NCBI GenBank assembly: GCA_950097015.1
Contig: CATNEN010000001.1
Location: 7,683,001 to 7,747,000 of the forward strand
Origin: Macrostomum hystrix
Lineage: Eukaryota > Platyhelminthes > Macrostomidae
DNA length: 64,000 nt
Reading direction: 5' to 3'
Of this stretch, positions 1 to 11,077 are shown piece by piece. Within the stretch, counting starts at the first letter, position 1; each line of letters opens with the position of its first letter. Made by a program: the position numbers and the translations under genes. Below the pieces are notes generated by a model. The model saw nothing but the letters and a program-made list of their open reading frames with translations. It made no database searches and was not told the DNA's origin.

Positions 1-3000
1 TTCGCTCCGAGCGGATACCGCTGGGACCAGCGATGGAGGCGGAGGTTGAGCCAGGGATCTTTGGCACAGTCGATGATGAGTCCAATTCAATCGACTCAGT
101 TTTAATCGCCTCGTCAGTGCTCTTAGCTGTTGCATCGTTGTTTGGGTTATCGCCTGCCTGTTCGTTGGCATTTCCGACCCTGGCACCCAAACTAGGCGCC
201 GGCATGGAAGGAGACATCTGCTGCTGCTGGTAAGAAAATTGCTTCTGTTGACGTTTAGATTTACTGCCTGCACCAGTGGAAGAAGAAGAATTGGTCTGCT
301 GCTGCTGCTGCAGAGGCAACTGGCGCTTCTTGTCGCTGTCCATGATGCTGACCTTTGGCTTGCCAGATAGTAAGCCAAGCTCATCAGTTGATTGACGCTT
401 GCTACTGATCTGCTGCTGCTGCTGCTGGATTTGCTGCTGCTTTCGCTCCTCACTGAACATCTTCCACTGCAGCAGTTTGGAGCGCAGATCTACCCTGCGT
501 TTGGATCGTCGCACACCGCCAGAGGCGGCAGCGGATGCTACAGCGGCGGTTAAAGAGGCCGACGATGAAGCTGAATCTGCGTCGTTTTCGATGCCGCCAG
601 CAAGACCGGCTTCAATGCGACGCTGACGACGTTTACCAAAACGCATCGCAGCGGTGGGTGACGGACGCTTTTGATCAGTATTGTCAACAGTCTGAGGTCG
701 AGTCTGCTGCTTTTTAAGACGCTGCTTATGCTGCTGTTGCTTCAATAGCTGCTGATCCTGCAGCAGCTGCTGTTCTTGTCTCTTAGAAGCTGCCTCATCG
801 GTTGTAGCTGCAAGGCCGGCAACTTCGAAGCCCTGAAAGTGAAATTTGTAAGTCTTTATTGCAGAATAGTCTCATTGTTGACCAGTAGAGTTGATCACAA
901 AAGTTTAACCGACTCACCTGAGAGCCGCTAGACGCTGTGGACTTTGCCGCCTCGGCTCCGCAAGACTCGGCCTGATCCACCGAGCTGCTAACAGCGCCTT
1001 CGGATTCGTTGCCATCACCGCCAGCCAGAAGCAATTCGTCAATAAATTCTTCTTCGTCCTCTTCAGCCGATAGGATGCCGCCGCAGCCGAGAGAATCGCT
1101 GGCAACGTCGATCTCTTTTACAAACTTGGCTGAGCCCGGGTGCAGGCTGAATGTTGGCTGGCTGGACCAGCGCAGATTCGGCTGCCGGCACAGCGGCCAC
1201 AGACGATGACGCCGCGGCTCAAATGGCACAGCCTGTTGCTGGCGTTGATATCGACGACGCCGACTATTCAAATCTGCGACGGCGCGACGCTGCTTCAAGC
1301 TGTTGCTATTAGCAACGGTTGCTAGGCGACGCCGACGCTGCTGCTCCAAGGTGATAGCGGCCGATGTGTGGGCCAGAGCTTGCGCAGCCTGTTTCTGCTT
1401 GCGCACCTCCTCCTTAGTCACATATTTGCCATTGTGCAGCACTAGAATATTCGGATCCGGCTGGCGTTTGTGCACGTGACGACACAGTCGCATGGGTTGA
1501 CGCGAAGATGTGGCCCGATGGAGCTGCAGCCGCAGAGCTTGGCCCTGTTTCAGGTGGAGTTTAGGGTAAACCTTAGTGCACATAGGAAACGTATTTGTAT
1601 TTTTTCCAACACTCGAAGTTTCCCAAAAAACATTTAGTGACTTAAGTTTTAGGGAGTCTCTCTTTCAGTTTCAGATCCCAAACTCTTCTTCCCCACCGTT
1701 CAGTTTCAGATCCCAAACTCTTCTTTCCCACTGTTCAGTTTCAGATCCCAAACTCTTCCCTACTGTTCAGTTTCAGATCCCAAACTCTTCCCTACTGTTC
1801 AGTTTCAGATCCCAAACTCTTCTTCCCCACTGTTCAGTTTCAGATCCCAAACTCTTCTTCCCCACTGTTCAGTTTCAGATCCCAAACTCTTCCCCACTGT
1901 TCAGTTTCAGATCCCAAACTCTTCTTCCCCACTGTTCAGTTTCAGATCCCAAACTCTTCCCTACTGTTCAGTTTCAGATCCCAAACTCTTCTTCCCCACT
2001 GTTCAGTTTCAGATCCCAAACTCTTCCCTACTGTTCAGTTTCAGATCCCAAACTCTTCTTCCCCACTGTTCAGTTTCAGATCCCAAACTCTTCTTCCCCA
2101 CTGTTCAGTTTCAGATCCCAAACTCTTCCCCACTGTTCAGTTTCAGATCCCAAACTCTTCCCTACTGTTCAGTTTCAGATCCCACACTCTTCCCCATACT
2201 TCAGTTTCAGATCCCAAACTCTTCTTCCCCACCGTTCAGTTTCAGATCCCAAACTCTTCTTCCCCACTGTTCAGTTTCAGATCCCACACTCTTCCCCATA
2301 CTTCAGTTTCAGATCCCAAACTCTTCCCTACTGTTCAGTTTCAGATCCCAAACTCTTCTTCCCCACTGTTCAGTTTCAGATCCCAAACTCTTCTTCCCCA
2401 CTGTTCAGTTTCAGATCCCAAACTCTTCCCCACTGTTCAGTTTCAGATCCCAAACTCTTCCCTACTGTTCAGTTTCAGATCCCACACTCTTCCCCATACT
2501 TCAGTTTCAGATCCCAAACTCTTCTTCCCCACCGTTCAGTTTCAGATCCCAAACTCTTCTTCCCCACTGTTCAGTTTCAGATCCCACACTCTTCCCCATA
2601 CTTCAGTTTCAGATCCCACACTCTTCCCAATTCTTCAGTTTCAAATTCAAAGTCGCTCACCTGAATAGCTTCTCTAATTGCCTGTCCGGCCTCCATCGGA
2701 ACAAGGCCAAGGCAAGCCAAACTGGCCACTTTAGCCTCGGCCTCGGCGTTGACCTCGTGCGGATCGATCAGCGAACAGGCACGATAGCCGGCCGGGCAAA
2801 CATCCCGAAGTGAAGACACGAGACTGTTGAAAAAAGGGGAATAGAAAATTAAATCTCGAAATTGATGAAGCTAATGAAAGATTATGTGATTTTTTGGCTA
2901 AGCTTACCGTTTCAGCTGTTTGTTACACTCTAAAGTATCGGTGGATCGTCTGCCTGGCAACGCTACCGCGTCCCTAGCAACCTCAGCGGCGGCCAACAAT

Positions 3001-3554
3001 TCGTCGGCATTGTTGGAGCTCAGACGACGAAATCTGGCAGTCGAGCTGGGATTGGCGCCCAGACTTCGGCGCTGGGCGGCCATTGGCAGCAATGGTGCCT
3101 TGTGCTGCAACTGATCCTGTATCTTCTGCTTCTGCTGTAGCTGTTGCTGCAGTTGAAGCGCTTTTGTTGGCGGTCGACCAGCCGAACGACGCGGTTGTGC
3201 AGTCGACGAAGCGGCTGCCTTTACCGCATTAGCAGGACGGCCGCGCTTTTTAGACGAACTACTACTAGCAGTAGTATTAGCAGTAGGGACAGTGGCAGTT
3301 TCTGAATCAGCAGCCACGGAAGTTCGAGGTCGTTTAGCAGGCCGACCAACTGCAGCAAAGACGGCGGCAGCGAGGCCAGTCAGAGGACCACCGTGCAGGC
3401 GCTTTTGAGCCAGCCGATCAGATTTCTTTACAGGCGATTGTGGCACAGCATTGGTAGTGGCAGCAGCAGCAGCAGCAGTGGAGGCTGACACAGCGTTGTC
3501 AGTTTCAGATGGTGCCCCAGAGGAAGATTTGTCCAACTGAATTTTTGTTTTCAT
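1..3554 (-). CDS. AT-hook, Gln-rich nuclear-type protein, 3' partial
   Basis: Family not recognised. Four exons join in consistent phase: 3554-2908, 2823-2661, 1571-918 and 832-1, giving at least 765 codons and running off the left edge. The first exon carries several AT-hook-like cores (KKRGRPA, VGRPAKRPR, RSAGRPP) in an Ala/Ser/Gln-rich background. Exon 2 and the start of exon 3 (from LRDVCPAGYRACSLIDP to PNILVLHNGKYVTKEEV) look folded and are the most likely conserved part. Exon 3 ends in an acidic run (AEEDEEEFIDE) and exon 4 is Gln-rich with basic patches. AT-hooks bind the minor groove of AT-rich DNA, so a chromatin role is inferred only. The start is the first ATG; an acceptor-like CAG lies 2 bases before it, so a 5' exon or leader may be missing. 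Intron 2 holds a 1 kb tandem repeat. Gene model fairly sure; function unknown. Confidence 0.72.
1652..2640. repeat. 32/35-bp minisatellite in intron 2 of the AT-hook gene
   Basis: About 30 tandem copies of a unit with core CAGTTTCAGATCCCAAACTC followed by a C/T-rich spacer, alternating between 32 and 35 bp through a TTC insertion. It fills nearly the whole intron between exons 2661-2823 and 918-1571. Higher-order duplication is visible: the block near 2160-2340 recurs near 2460-2640. The plus strand is free of stops because of composition, not coding. Confidence 0.95.
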
Positions 3555-6500
3555 GACTGCATAAGTCAATAAACACCTGTATGATTTATGGAAATGATGT
3601 AAAAGGGAATTTATCTTAAATTTAAATACAATTGCAAACCACTTTTTCTTGAAACAATTACTTAGTTATGGTTCAAAGTTATAACATTAATAAGCTGATA
3701 GTTATTCATAATTTTTTACGGATACCAGTTTTTTAGTTGCACTTTTTGTGTCTCTTTCATAAAAAGAAACTACTTTTTTACCATTCTAAATATAATTTGT
3801 TTACTGTCATTTAGATTTCAACACTTTTTGACTTCTTGCCACTGAAAATTAGAAATATATATATTTTAACTAGCTAAATAGTAAGGTACATTAAATTGGT
3901 TGTCCACTTTTGATTGAAAAATCAAGGTGCTTCTATTAGCAATATATGCAAAATGCAAAATGATGGCAAAATGTAAATATAACAGAAAATAACAATTTGC
4001 TAAAGCCTACACAGATTTTATGCTTTACACACCTGAAATATATGAAAATGTAGAAAATATATATCAAAATTTGATGGAAAAATAGTATAACAGACTACAA
4101 AAACCTTGCTATAAAGGAAGGTTTATAGTTTATATAGTTTATATATTGTTTATATTCTCTTAAAATGTACATAGCCACATGTAAAGATAAAAAATCTGTT
4201 ACTTTGCTTACTAGTACAAAAGTATGATTTTTAATTTATCTATCTAATAGCTAGATCAGAGGACAGAATTGAATAAAAAGCTATAGTTTTTTACTTTAAG
4301 TAAAAAATGTTAACCAGCTACTTAATTTAAAAACAATACAGCTTTATTGCCATTAATTACATAAAGAGATAAGAATTTCACTAATTTTTTTTCTCTAAGC
4401 AAACGGTGGCACCCTAAAAAATAACTAACCATAAAATCTTCCTAGATAGGTAATAAAACCATATTCCCAAACAACCATAAAACCAAACACTATAAATCTC
4501 ATATAAATCACATATCTTTGAAAACACAACAAAAAGCGACATTGATTTATGCTACAGTAAAAATATGATTTTTTTACTAGAGCAAGTTTTCCCTGTCACT
4601 TATAATTGATAATTATTAAACGAAAGAATCAAATTAGTTTAATAAAAACGATGCAAGAAATAAACTTACAATGTAATTCTTTTATGAAGTCTAAGAGAGA
4701 AGAAGAATAAGAGTTGGCTTATTTCGACACCAGAATACTCTTTAGAGAATACGATTTCAACCTATTTCTTTTTCTTTGCAAGAAGTTCACACTAAGTTAC
4801 TCATAATAAGTACAACACATTTTGTGACATGGTGAAAATTGGATTTGGTTTTCGATCTTTGAAACGGAGCGACTGAATTTTTGTTAATATTTGGTAAAGA
4901 GTTCAGTTAGTAGCGAGTAAAACACAGTTTTAAACATGATTTTGTTTCAAGTGCAACTTTAACATGTATAAATAATATTTTTTAAATTGAATTATTTTCC
5001 TTGTGTGCTTTAATTCTAAGTTATTAGCAGTATTTTTACTGAACTATTGAGTCTTGCCTATTTTACTTGGTTTCAAATTGGTAACGCCCGCCATTTTTTA
5101 TTTTAGATTTGCTATGCTTTTTAAGTGCGATACCAGATGTTACGTATTTAAGTCGCTTCTTCTACAGTTTTTTGTAGTTTAAGCAAAGAGTTGTAATATT
5201 ACGTTTACAACTCTTAACTGACGGCTTCAATCATAGAATATTTTCATGAATTTTTCTAAAATTTCGAATGCATTGTCTGTTGTGAAACATACCTAATCAT
5301 TTTATCTTACCTAATTTTTGCCTAATCAATAATAGTTCAGTTATTTAGCACCGTGGATGGCTTGACAGTGAGAAAAATTAAGTTGCTTCTAATTTGCTTG
5401 AGCTGCATAATGCAAAAACACTTATTGAAAAGCATAAAAGCATGGCTGCTATGACTTTTAATACTTCGCGCCAAAGGAATTTAATAAAAATACCTTTGAA
5501 ACTGAGCTAGCTAGTTCAGTCAAAATAACAGTGTATTCATGGGTATACTTCATTGTCTAGCTGTAATGGGCTGATATTTTTTACTAAATTTATTTATGAT
5601 TACTTCAATAATTTTTTTAGACTAAATTTTACTAGATATTTAGAAGTTGTTCTATTTTAGTCTCTTGGTGAGCTGATGATTACTATATTCATTTTTTCTC
5701 TTGATGTGCAAGACATTACCTGGCATTTGGACACTAAGTGTTACTAAATATGTCATTTGTTAGGTTTCAGCTGGCATTTAAACAAAAAATATAAGTTTTG
5801 GTTTCAAATGATCTAGAGACTGGAGTCAAGATATTGTAAAAACAAAAAAATAGCAAAACAGTTTTTATGCTAGCTTTTTGTTAATGTTGATGATGCTAGC
5901 TAATTGTGAATGGTAAGTTATGCAATAGAAATGCTTGTTTTACATATATTTGTTACCATTCTGAAATAAATATCATGTTTCTATATACTAAGTATAAGAT
6001 ATATTGTGAATACTTGTGAATAAATTCAAGTTAGAAAGTTTCGGTAAATTTAGCTTATAGCTAGGAGCTATACAGTTTTACTATATTATGTGCTAATTTT
6101 TGCAGGTCACATTCAGGATAATGACCTTTTAAACTTACATGTGTTCTATAAACTTTTTTTAAAATTACTTTGAGTTTTTGCTAACTTAGTTATATTTCTG
6201 CCATTGTGTGAATAAGGTTTACTCATACTGATATGTATTATTACAATTTTTTGGTTATATAAACATATTGACTTTATTTGATTTCTATTTATGGTGTTTT
6301 ACATACACATTATTTACAAAACTGAAGAACTCTGAAGTGGTTTAACTTTTACCCAAATTCACCAACATAAAATATTCATATCATATTGCTATTAAACAGA
6401 TTTATGATTTATGCATGCTTTTAATCAGAAGAAACATTATTTTGAAACTTGTTCCGATGTATTGCTAATTAGTCAGAAGTCCTGTTTCCATTACCCACTT

Positions 6501-6708
6501 TGTTGCATCAAAAGTATGAGTGTTAAAAAGCAAGTATCCTGAGACAATGATGTGCAAAGTCATTCATCAGTATCTAAAAATAACTTGGTCCTATTGTATT
6601 TGCGCTTCTATTCAATGAGAAGAGCGCATTAAAATGCTGGCTATGTGGTATGTAGACAGGGCTGCTCGATAGAATGAAAAGCTGCTTCTTAACTTTTGCT
6701 ATCAACTA
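3555..6708. other. AT-rich intergenic DNA
   Basis: About 3.1 kb of AT-rich sequence between the divergently transcribed AT-hook gene (left) and the WIP gene (right). No ORF over 60 codons, tandem repeat or RNA gene seen. It should contain both promoters, but no convincing core element was identified. Confidence 0.7.
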
Positions 6709-7020
6709 GGTTGTAGCCTAGTGGTTAGGGCGTCGGACTCACGACTTGAAGGTCGGGGGTTCGATTCCCGACTCCACTGGAACAATTTGCGTCCTTTAGC
6801 AAGACACTTATCTCTGCATTGCTTCAGTTCACCCAGTTGTTAAATGGGTACCAGCATCAGCTGGGATAATTGAAGGTGGGTGTGGCGTCCCCCCAGTCTG
6901 TGGACTGAACAGCTGTACGCAGCCTTCAGATGCGCCGCGCATTAGCTGCGGCTGTGCTGTCGGCTGCACATCTGACCCAATTGGGGCAGGTGTAATCAAT
7001 TATTATTAATTATTATTATC
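6709..7020 (+). mobile_element. tRNA-derived SINE, family A, full length
   Basis: The head is tRNA-like, with box A TAGCCTAGTGG near 6715 and box B GGTTCGATTCC at 6758-6768. A unique body follows (CTTCAGTTCACCCAG, GGCGTCCCCCCAGTC, CAGCCTTCAGATGCGCCGCGC), then an ATT-repeat tail ending near 7020. Other copies lie near 7313, 18672, 46660, 56437, 58338 and 58562. The body rules out a plain tRNA gene. It ends about 40 bp before the WIP start codon. Confidence 0.88.
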
Positions 7021-7060
7021 AATTAATTTTTTCAGCCTACAGGCTATCTAATCTATTCAG

Positions 7061-7084
7061 ATGCCTCCACCGCCACCGCCTCCT

Positions 7085-7120
<36 letters not shown>

Positions 7121-9196
7121 CCACCTCCTTCCGCGCCAAAAGCTCCTAGTGGCGGTGGTGGCGGTGGTAACGACAGAAACGCCCTACTCGGAGCAATTCA
7201 ACAAGGTGCCAGATTGCGTAAAGTGCCGGAAAGCGAGAAAAATGATCGCAGCAATGCGCTGGCTGCAGCTGAGAAACCAAAAAGTTAGTAGAATTTAATG
7301 ATTTTTTATTGGGCCCGCTAGTGGTTAAAACGTCTTCAATACGACATCAAGATCGGGGGTTCGACTCCCGACTCTACGATTCTTTTTAACTCAAGCAAGA
7401 CACTCCGCGTTGCTTCAGTTCACCCAGCAGTTAAATGGGTACCAGCATCAGCTAGGGTAATTGGGTGTGGCGTCCCCCCAGTCCATGGACCAAACACCTG
7501 TACGCAGCCTTCAGATGCGCTGCGCAATAACTGCGGCTGTGTTGCGGTGAGTGCTGAAGTGAGTAGCTGAGCGGTTAGCGTTTTTCCACAGATTCCTGAG
7601 CTCGAATCCACAGTCAGGACATATTTACTCGTAATTGTGCACTAAATGTCGTGCACTTTACTCCAGTAAGGGTCAATCGTCAAGGCACATTGGCAGTTTA
7701 CACTGCCTGACAATTAGAAGGCCAGGGCAGATTTACACCTGTGTTAGTGTGTGCTCAGGAGTCAGCAGAATGGGCCGAATTGTCTCCTCGCTGGCTGCAG
7801 GTCTAGTGTCACCAAACGATGTGCCAGTGCCAACCTCCTGTTTGTCTGCTAATTTAGAAAATCTTTTGCTGACATTGACTTCATATCGAGCTGTGTTAAC
7901 ATTTCTAATAGCCCAGATTAAAAGCATGCTTAGCAGGCGCAACTGATAATGAATGTAAAATTCTTAGCAAAGTTTTTTATAACCTTCAAGGCCAACTAAA
8001 TAGCGATAGCAAGTTTGGTAGCAGTAAAAAGCAGATTTTCGTTTACTACGTATATGTGGGGCTACATGTTTTTATTCTTTTTATTTAATGCATAAAACAT
8101 AATTGCTTGTCGCCTAGGCAACGGACCTTCATCTGCTAGAGCTCCAAGTAGGGGAGGCGACGGCAGTTCACCTGCCCCAAAACCGGCCCTTCCAATTGGC
8201 GGCTCGATCCAAGACGAACTGGCCGCTCGAATGGCTCGCCGACAACAGGCAGGCGGCGGAGGCGCAAGTGGTGGATCTAGCCGACCCGCCGGAGCTCCTC
8301 AGCCTTTTCGTCTTGCCGGCCCCAACACGTCGCCAAGCTTGAAGACACCGGTTCCAGCGCCTCCTTCGCCAAATGCAAAGCCGACTTTTAATGACATCGC
8401 TGCGAATGCTTCAGAGCCGCCGCCGCCGCCGCCACAGAATCAGAAGCCTCTGCCGACACCTCCCGTCGTTCAACCACCACCAGCCCCTCCGCCGCCGCCG
8501 CCGCAGAATCAGAAGCCTCTGCCAACACCTCCCGTCGTTCAACCACCACCAGCCCCTCCGCCGCCGCCGCCGCAGAATCAGAAGCCTCTGCCGACACCTC
8601 CCGTCGTTCAACCACCACCAGCCCCTCCGCCGCCGCCGCCACAGAATCAGAAGCCTCTACCGACATCTCCCGTCGTTCAACCGCAACCAGCCCCGCCGCC
8701 GCCGCCGCCACAGAATCAGAAGCCTCTGCCGACACCTCCCGTCGTGCAGCAATCACCAGCACCTCCGCAAACACCGCCACCGATTAAGAGGTCGTCACAG
8801 CCACCCGCGGTGCAGCCTGTGTCTGTCGGAATATCGGCATCTGCCGCTATCTCCAAGGCTTCGGCTGGATTGAAGGCGGCGATGATTCCGATGCTGCCAA
8901 CACAGCCGGTTGATCAGCAGCAGCAGCAGTCGCCAGTAACAGTTGTCGCAGGCGGTCGGGCTCCACCTCCTCCACCGCCGCCGCGTGGCGCACCAAGTAC
9001 ATTCGCATCTGTGTCTCAGCCACAGTCGCAGCCGCCACCGCCACCGCCGCAGCCGCCAGTTGGGAATCCTATGCTCCAGCAGCGAGGGCAACAATCTATA
9101 AAATTTGCCAATCGGTTCAGCTTTAAGCCTGTGACGTCGTTTCCTAGAGTTCAAGCATTCATGGGGGTTCCCAAGTCTGGAGGTAGCCGACCGTAG
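7061..9196 (+). CDS. WIPF: WASP-interacting protein (WIP/verprolin family)
   Basis: Actin-regulatory adaptor that binds G-actin and WASP/N-WASP. Two exons, 7061-7283 and 8118-9196, joined in phase 1, encode 433 residues. The N-terminus is a long polyproline run followed by a WH2 motif (NDRNALLGAIQQGARLRKV, residues about 37-55), as in WIP. The middle is proline-rich with five near-identical 23-residue repeats. The C-terminus carries the WASP EVH1-binding peptide (ANRFSFKPVTSFP), matching WIP RFxFRPxxDxP. The intron holds a family A SINE fragment followed by a family B SINE. A cryptic acceptor (TCTATTCAG) directly abuts the ATG, so a 5' untranslated exon or spliced leader is possible. The order WH2, polyproline, WASP-binding tail makes the family call strong; the paralogue is not resolved. 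Confidence 0.88.
7312..7550 (+). mobile_element. SINE family A, diverged copy in the WIP intron
   Basis: Box A is degraded (CGCTAGTGGTTAAA) while box B GGTTCGACTCC is kept. The body is recognisable (TTCAGTTCACCCAG, GGCGTCCCCCCAGTCC). It is truncated near 7550, directly upstream of a family B SINE. Confidence 0.8.
7556..7855 (+). mobile_element. SINE family B copy in the WIP intron
   Basis: The tRNA-like head (AGCTGAGCGGTTAGCG, then GAGCTCGAATCC) is followed by the family B body: CACTGCCTGACAATTAGAA, GTGTGCTCAGGAGTCAGC, GGCTGCAGGTCTAGTGTCACC. More diverged than the copies near 14949 and 57968. Confidence 0.78.
8413..8757 (+). repeat. Coding 69-bp tandem repeat in the WIP gene
   Basis: Five in-frame copies of a 69-bp unit encode PPPPPPQNQKPLPTPPVVQ plus PPPA. 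Copies differ by only a few substitutions, which implies recent expansion or homogenisation. Each unit adds polyproline able to bind profilin or SH3 domains (family knowledge). Copy number probably varies between individuals. Confidence 0.9.
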
Positions 9197-11077
9197 GCCA
9201 GCAACAACCAACAAAAACGTTTAAAACAAAATATGTGCGTACACTTTTAATAATTTTGCAATTTATGTCATCATTTAGGCGACATGCTGCTCACACAAGC
9301 GGATCGCAACTTTCTTAAGCAGGTTTTCATGAAAAAAAGTTTGCCTATGTGTGATAAAATTTAAGTCGGTTCTAAGCAAGTTAGTGTGGTCCTATATCAT
9401 CAGTAAGTGAATTTTCTTGGTTTTTTAGTTCAATGCTAGGCGTTGATAAGCATCAGTTTAGTTAAATTCACTGGCTTTAGATGCAGACTATTTTAAGCAC
9501 GGAGTGTGTCTTACAGAAATTCTTAACTTTTATTGAGTGTAAATCATGTACAGCCAGACAGTTGTGCTACAAGACCCACTGCAAGATATTTTAATTAATT
9601 GCTCTCTACTGCTTTCGATTATTTTAACTTTCGAGCCCTTCCCCCGCTGCCCAGACCAAATGTACATTCAATTGACCGCCACCCTACCCATTGAATGTAC
9701 ATTTATTTCTTCTACCCTCTCGTGCACTGGGGTGGGGATTGAATAGTGTTTTTGTTCGCCTGAACTTTAACCGCTAACACAGTTTTAGCGCCGGAAATTG
9801 AAAACATTTTAAACATTCGTAAAATTATTGACAGTGTCAATTATTTAAAGGCGAGCTATAAAAGAAATTATTGTAATTAGTTAATTGTCGTTCATTATAA
9901 CTTATTAACTTAAAAATTGTAGCGGGTTGGAAATATAACGAAATAATGTCAACTCAAATGATTATCTTTTAAGCCTGATTTGTCATGTCTGCATTAAAAA
10001 TACTATTTAACGTTTTTATCTTACGTTTAATTATGTTTTAACTCTTTTTTTTCACTGAAAAGTAACTTCCCTGCTTTAAAACTCTTCTTTTTGAGATAGC
10101 TAAGCCTAGGGTAAAGAAATTCTGGTGTCCGTTAGTTGCTTTTTATTACCATGAATACCTATTTGGTGCTAATTAAAGTTTTTTTATTTTTTAATGGCTG
10201 TTTCGCTGCTGCTGCATTGTGCTGCATATTCTAGGCGAAACTGTATTTTAACTATTTGTACTCAGATTCAACTTGAATTCTTTGAAATATGGTTTGTACT
10301 TTTTGCATCGATTTTTCAGTTCGCGACGTTTTTCATTAGAAGGTTCTCGTTTATGGATTTTGAGCATGTTTTTTAATATATCAACGACTTTTGATTTATT
10401 TTGGTGCCTATTTTATACTTGTGCCACACTGCCTTACATTAACATTATCGCTGTGATTTATCATTCACTTATCGATCGTATAGTGCTACAAAATCTGTTA
10501 CTTTAAGGTGATTATTAAAAGATTTCAAAGGTTGTTTTGCGTTGTTGCTATCATTTTTTTTCATTTTTATTCAGTGTTACTTTTTTACCCCAATTTTTTT
10601 CTCCTTAGAGTAATTAGTATTATAACTCGATTCGATTTATGATAACAAAAACTCTTTCAGATATGCCACTGTGTCATTTCCATTCATAATGCTTAACTAA
10701 AACGTATTTAATAATGAAGGAAAATATTAACCATGTTGCGTTGCGATGACACATTTATTGTTCCTTATTTAATTTTAAACCGTTTTAAGTTTAGCTGCGG
10801 TTAAGCAAAGCACAGTCGCTGATAAATATTCATATTAAATTTGAATTTTACTTTCACAAATAGCCTACTGAAAGTAGAAAAAGAAGAAAAATACGAAAAA
10901 AGGTACCAGGGTTTAAAAAAAATTGGTAAAATTAGCATGCTCTGCACAGTTATCCCGCTTATAAAGCTTTAATAAAACACTATTCGAATTGTGCAATATT
11001 CTGAATTCCAGAAAAATGAACCAAGCAGATTTGCTATCCAGCTATTTTTAGAAAAGTGACTCACAACGTGTGTTGCC
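9197..11077. other. Intergenic DNA between WIP and centlein genes
   Basis: AT-rich, including the WIP 3' untranslated region and the centlein promoter. The short ORFs near 9546 and 10194 have no coding character. No repeat array or mobile element recognised. Confidence 0.65.

Noticed and set aside
1576-2664. 362-codon open frame on the plus strand
   Set aside because: It is the minisatellite read through; units of 32/35 bp cycle the frames and simply lack stops. It overlaps an intron of the minus-strand gene.
6709-6785. tRNA gene
   Set aside because: A and B boxes are present but they head a dispersed SINE with a conserved body and ATT-type tail.
8388-9214. Long open frames opposite to and overlapping the WIP exon
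   Set aside because: Shadows of the GC-rich proline codons. The WIP frame has WH2 and WASP-binding motifs and consistent splicing.
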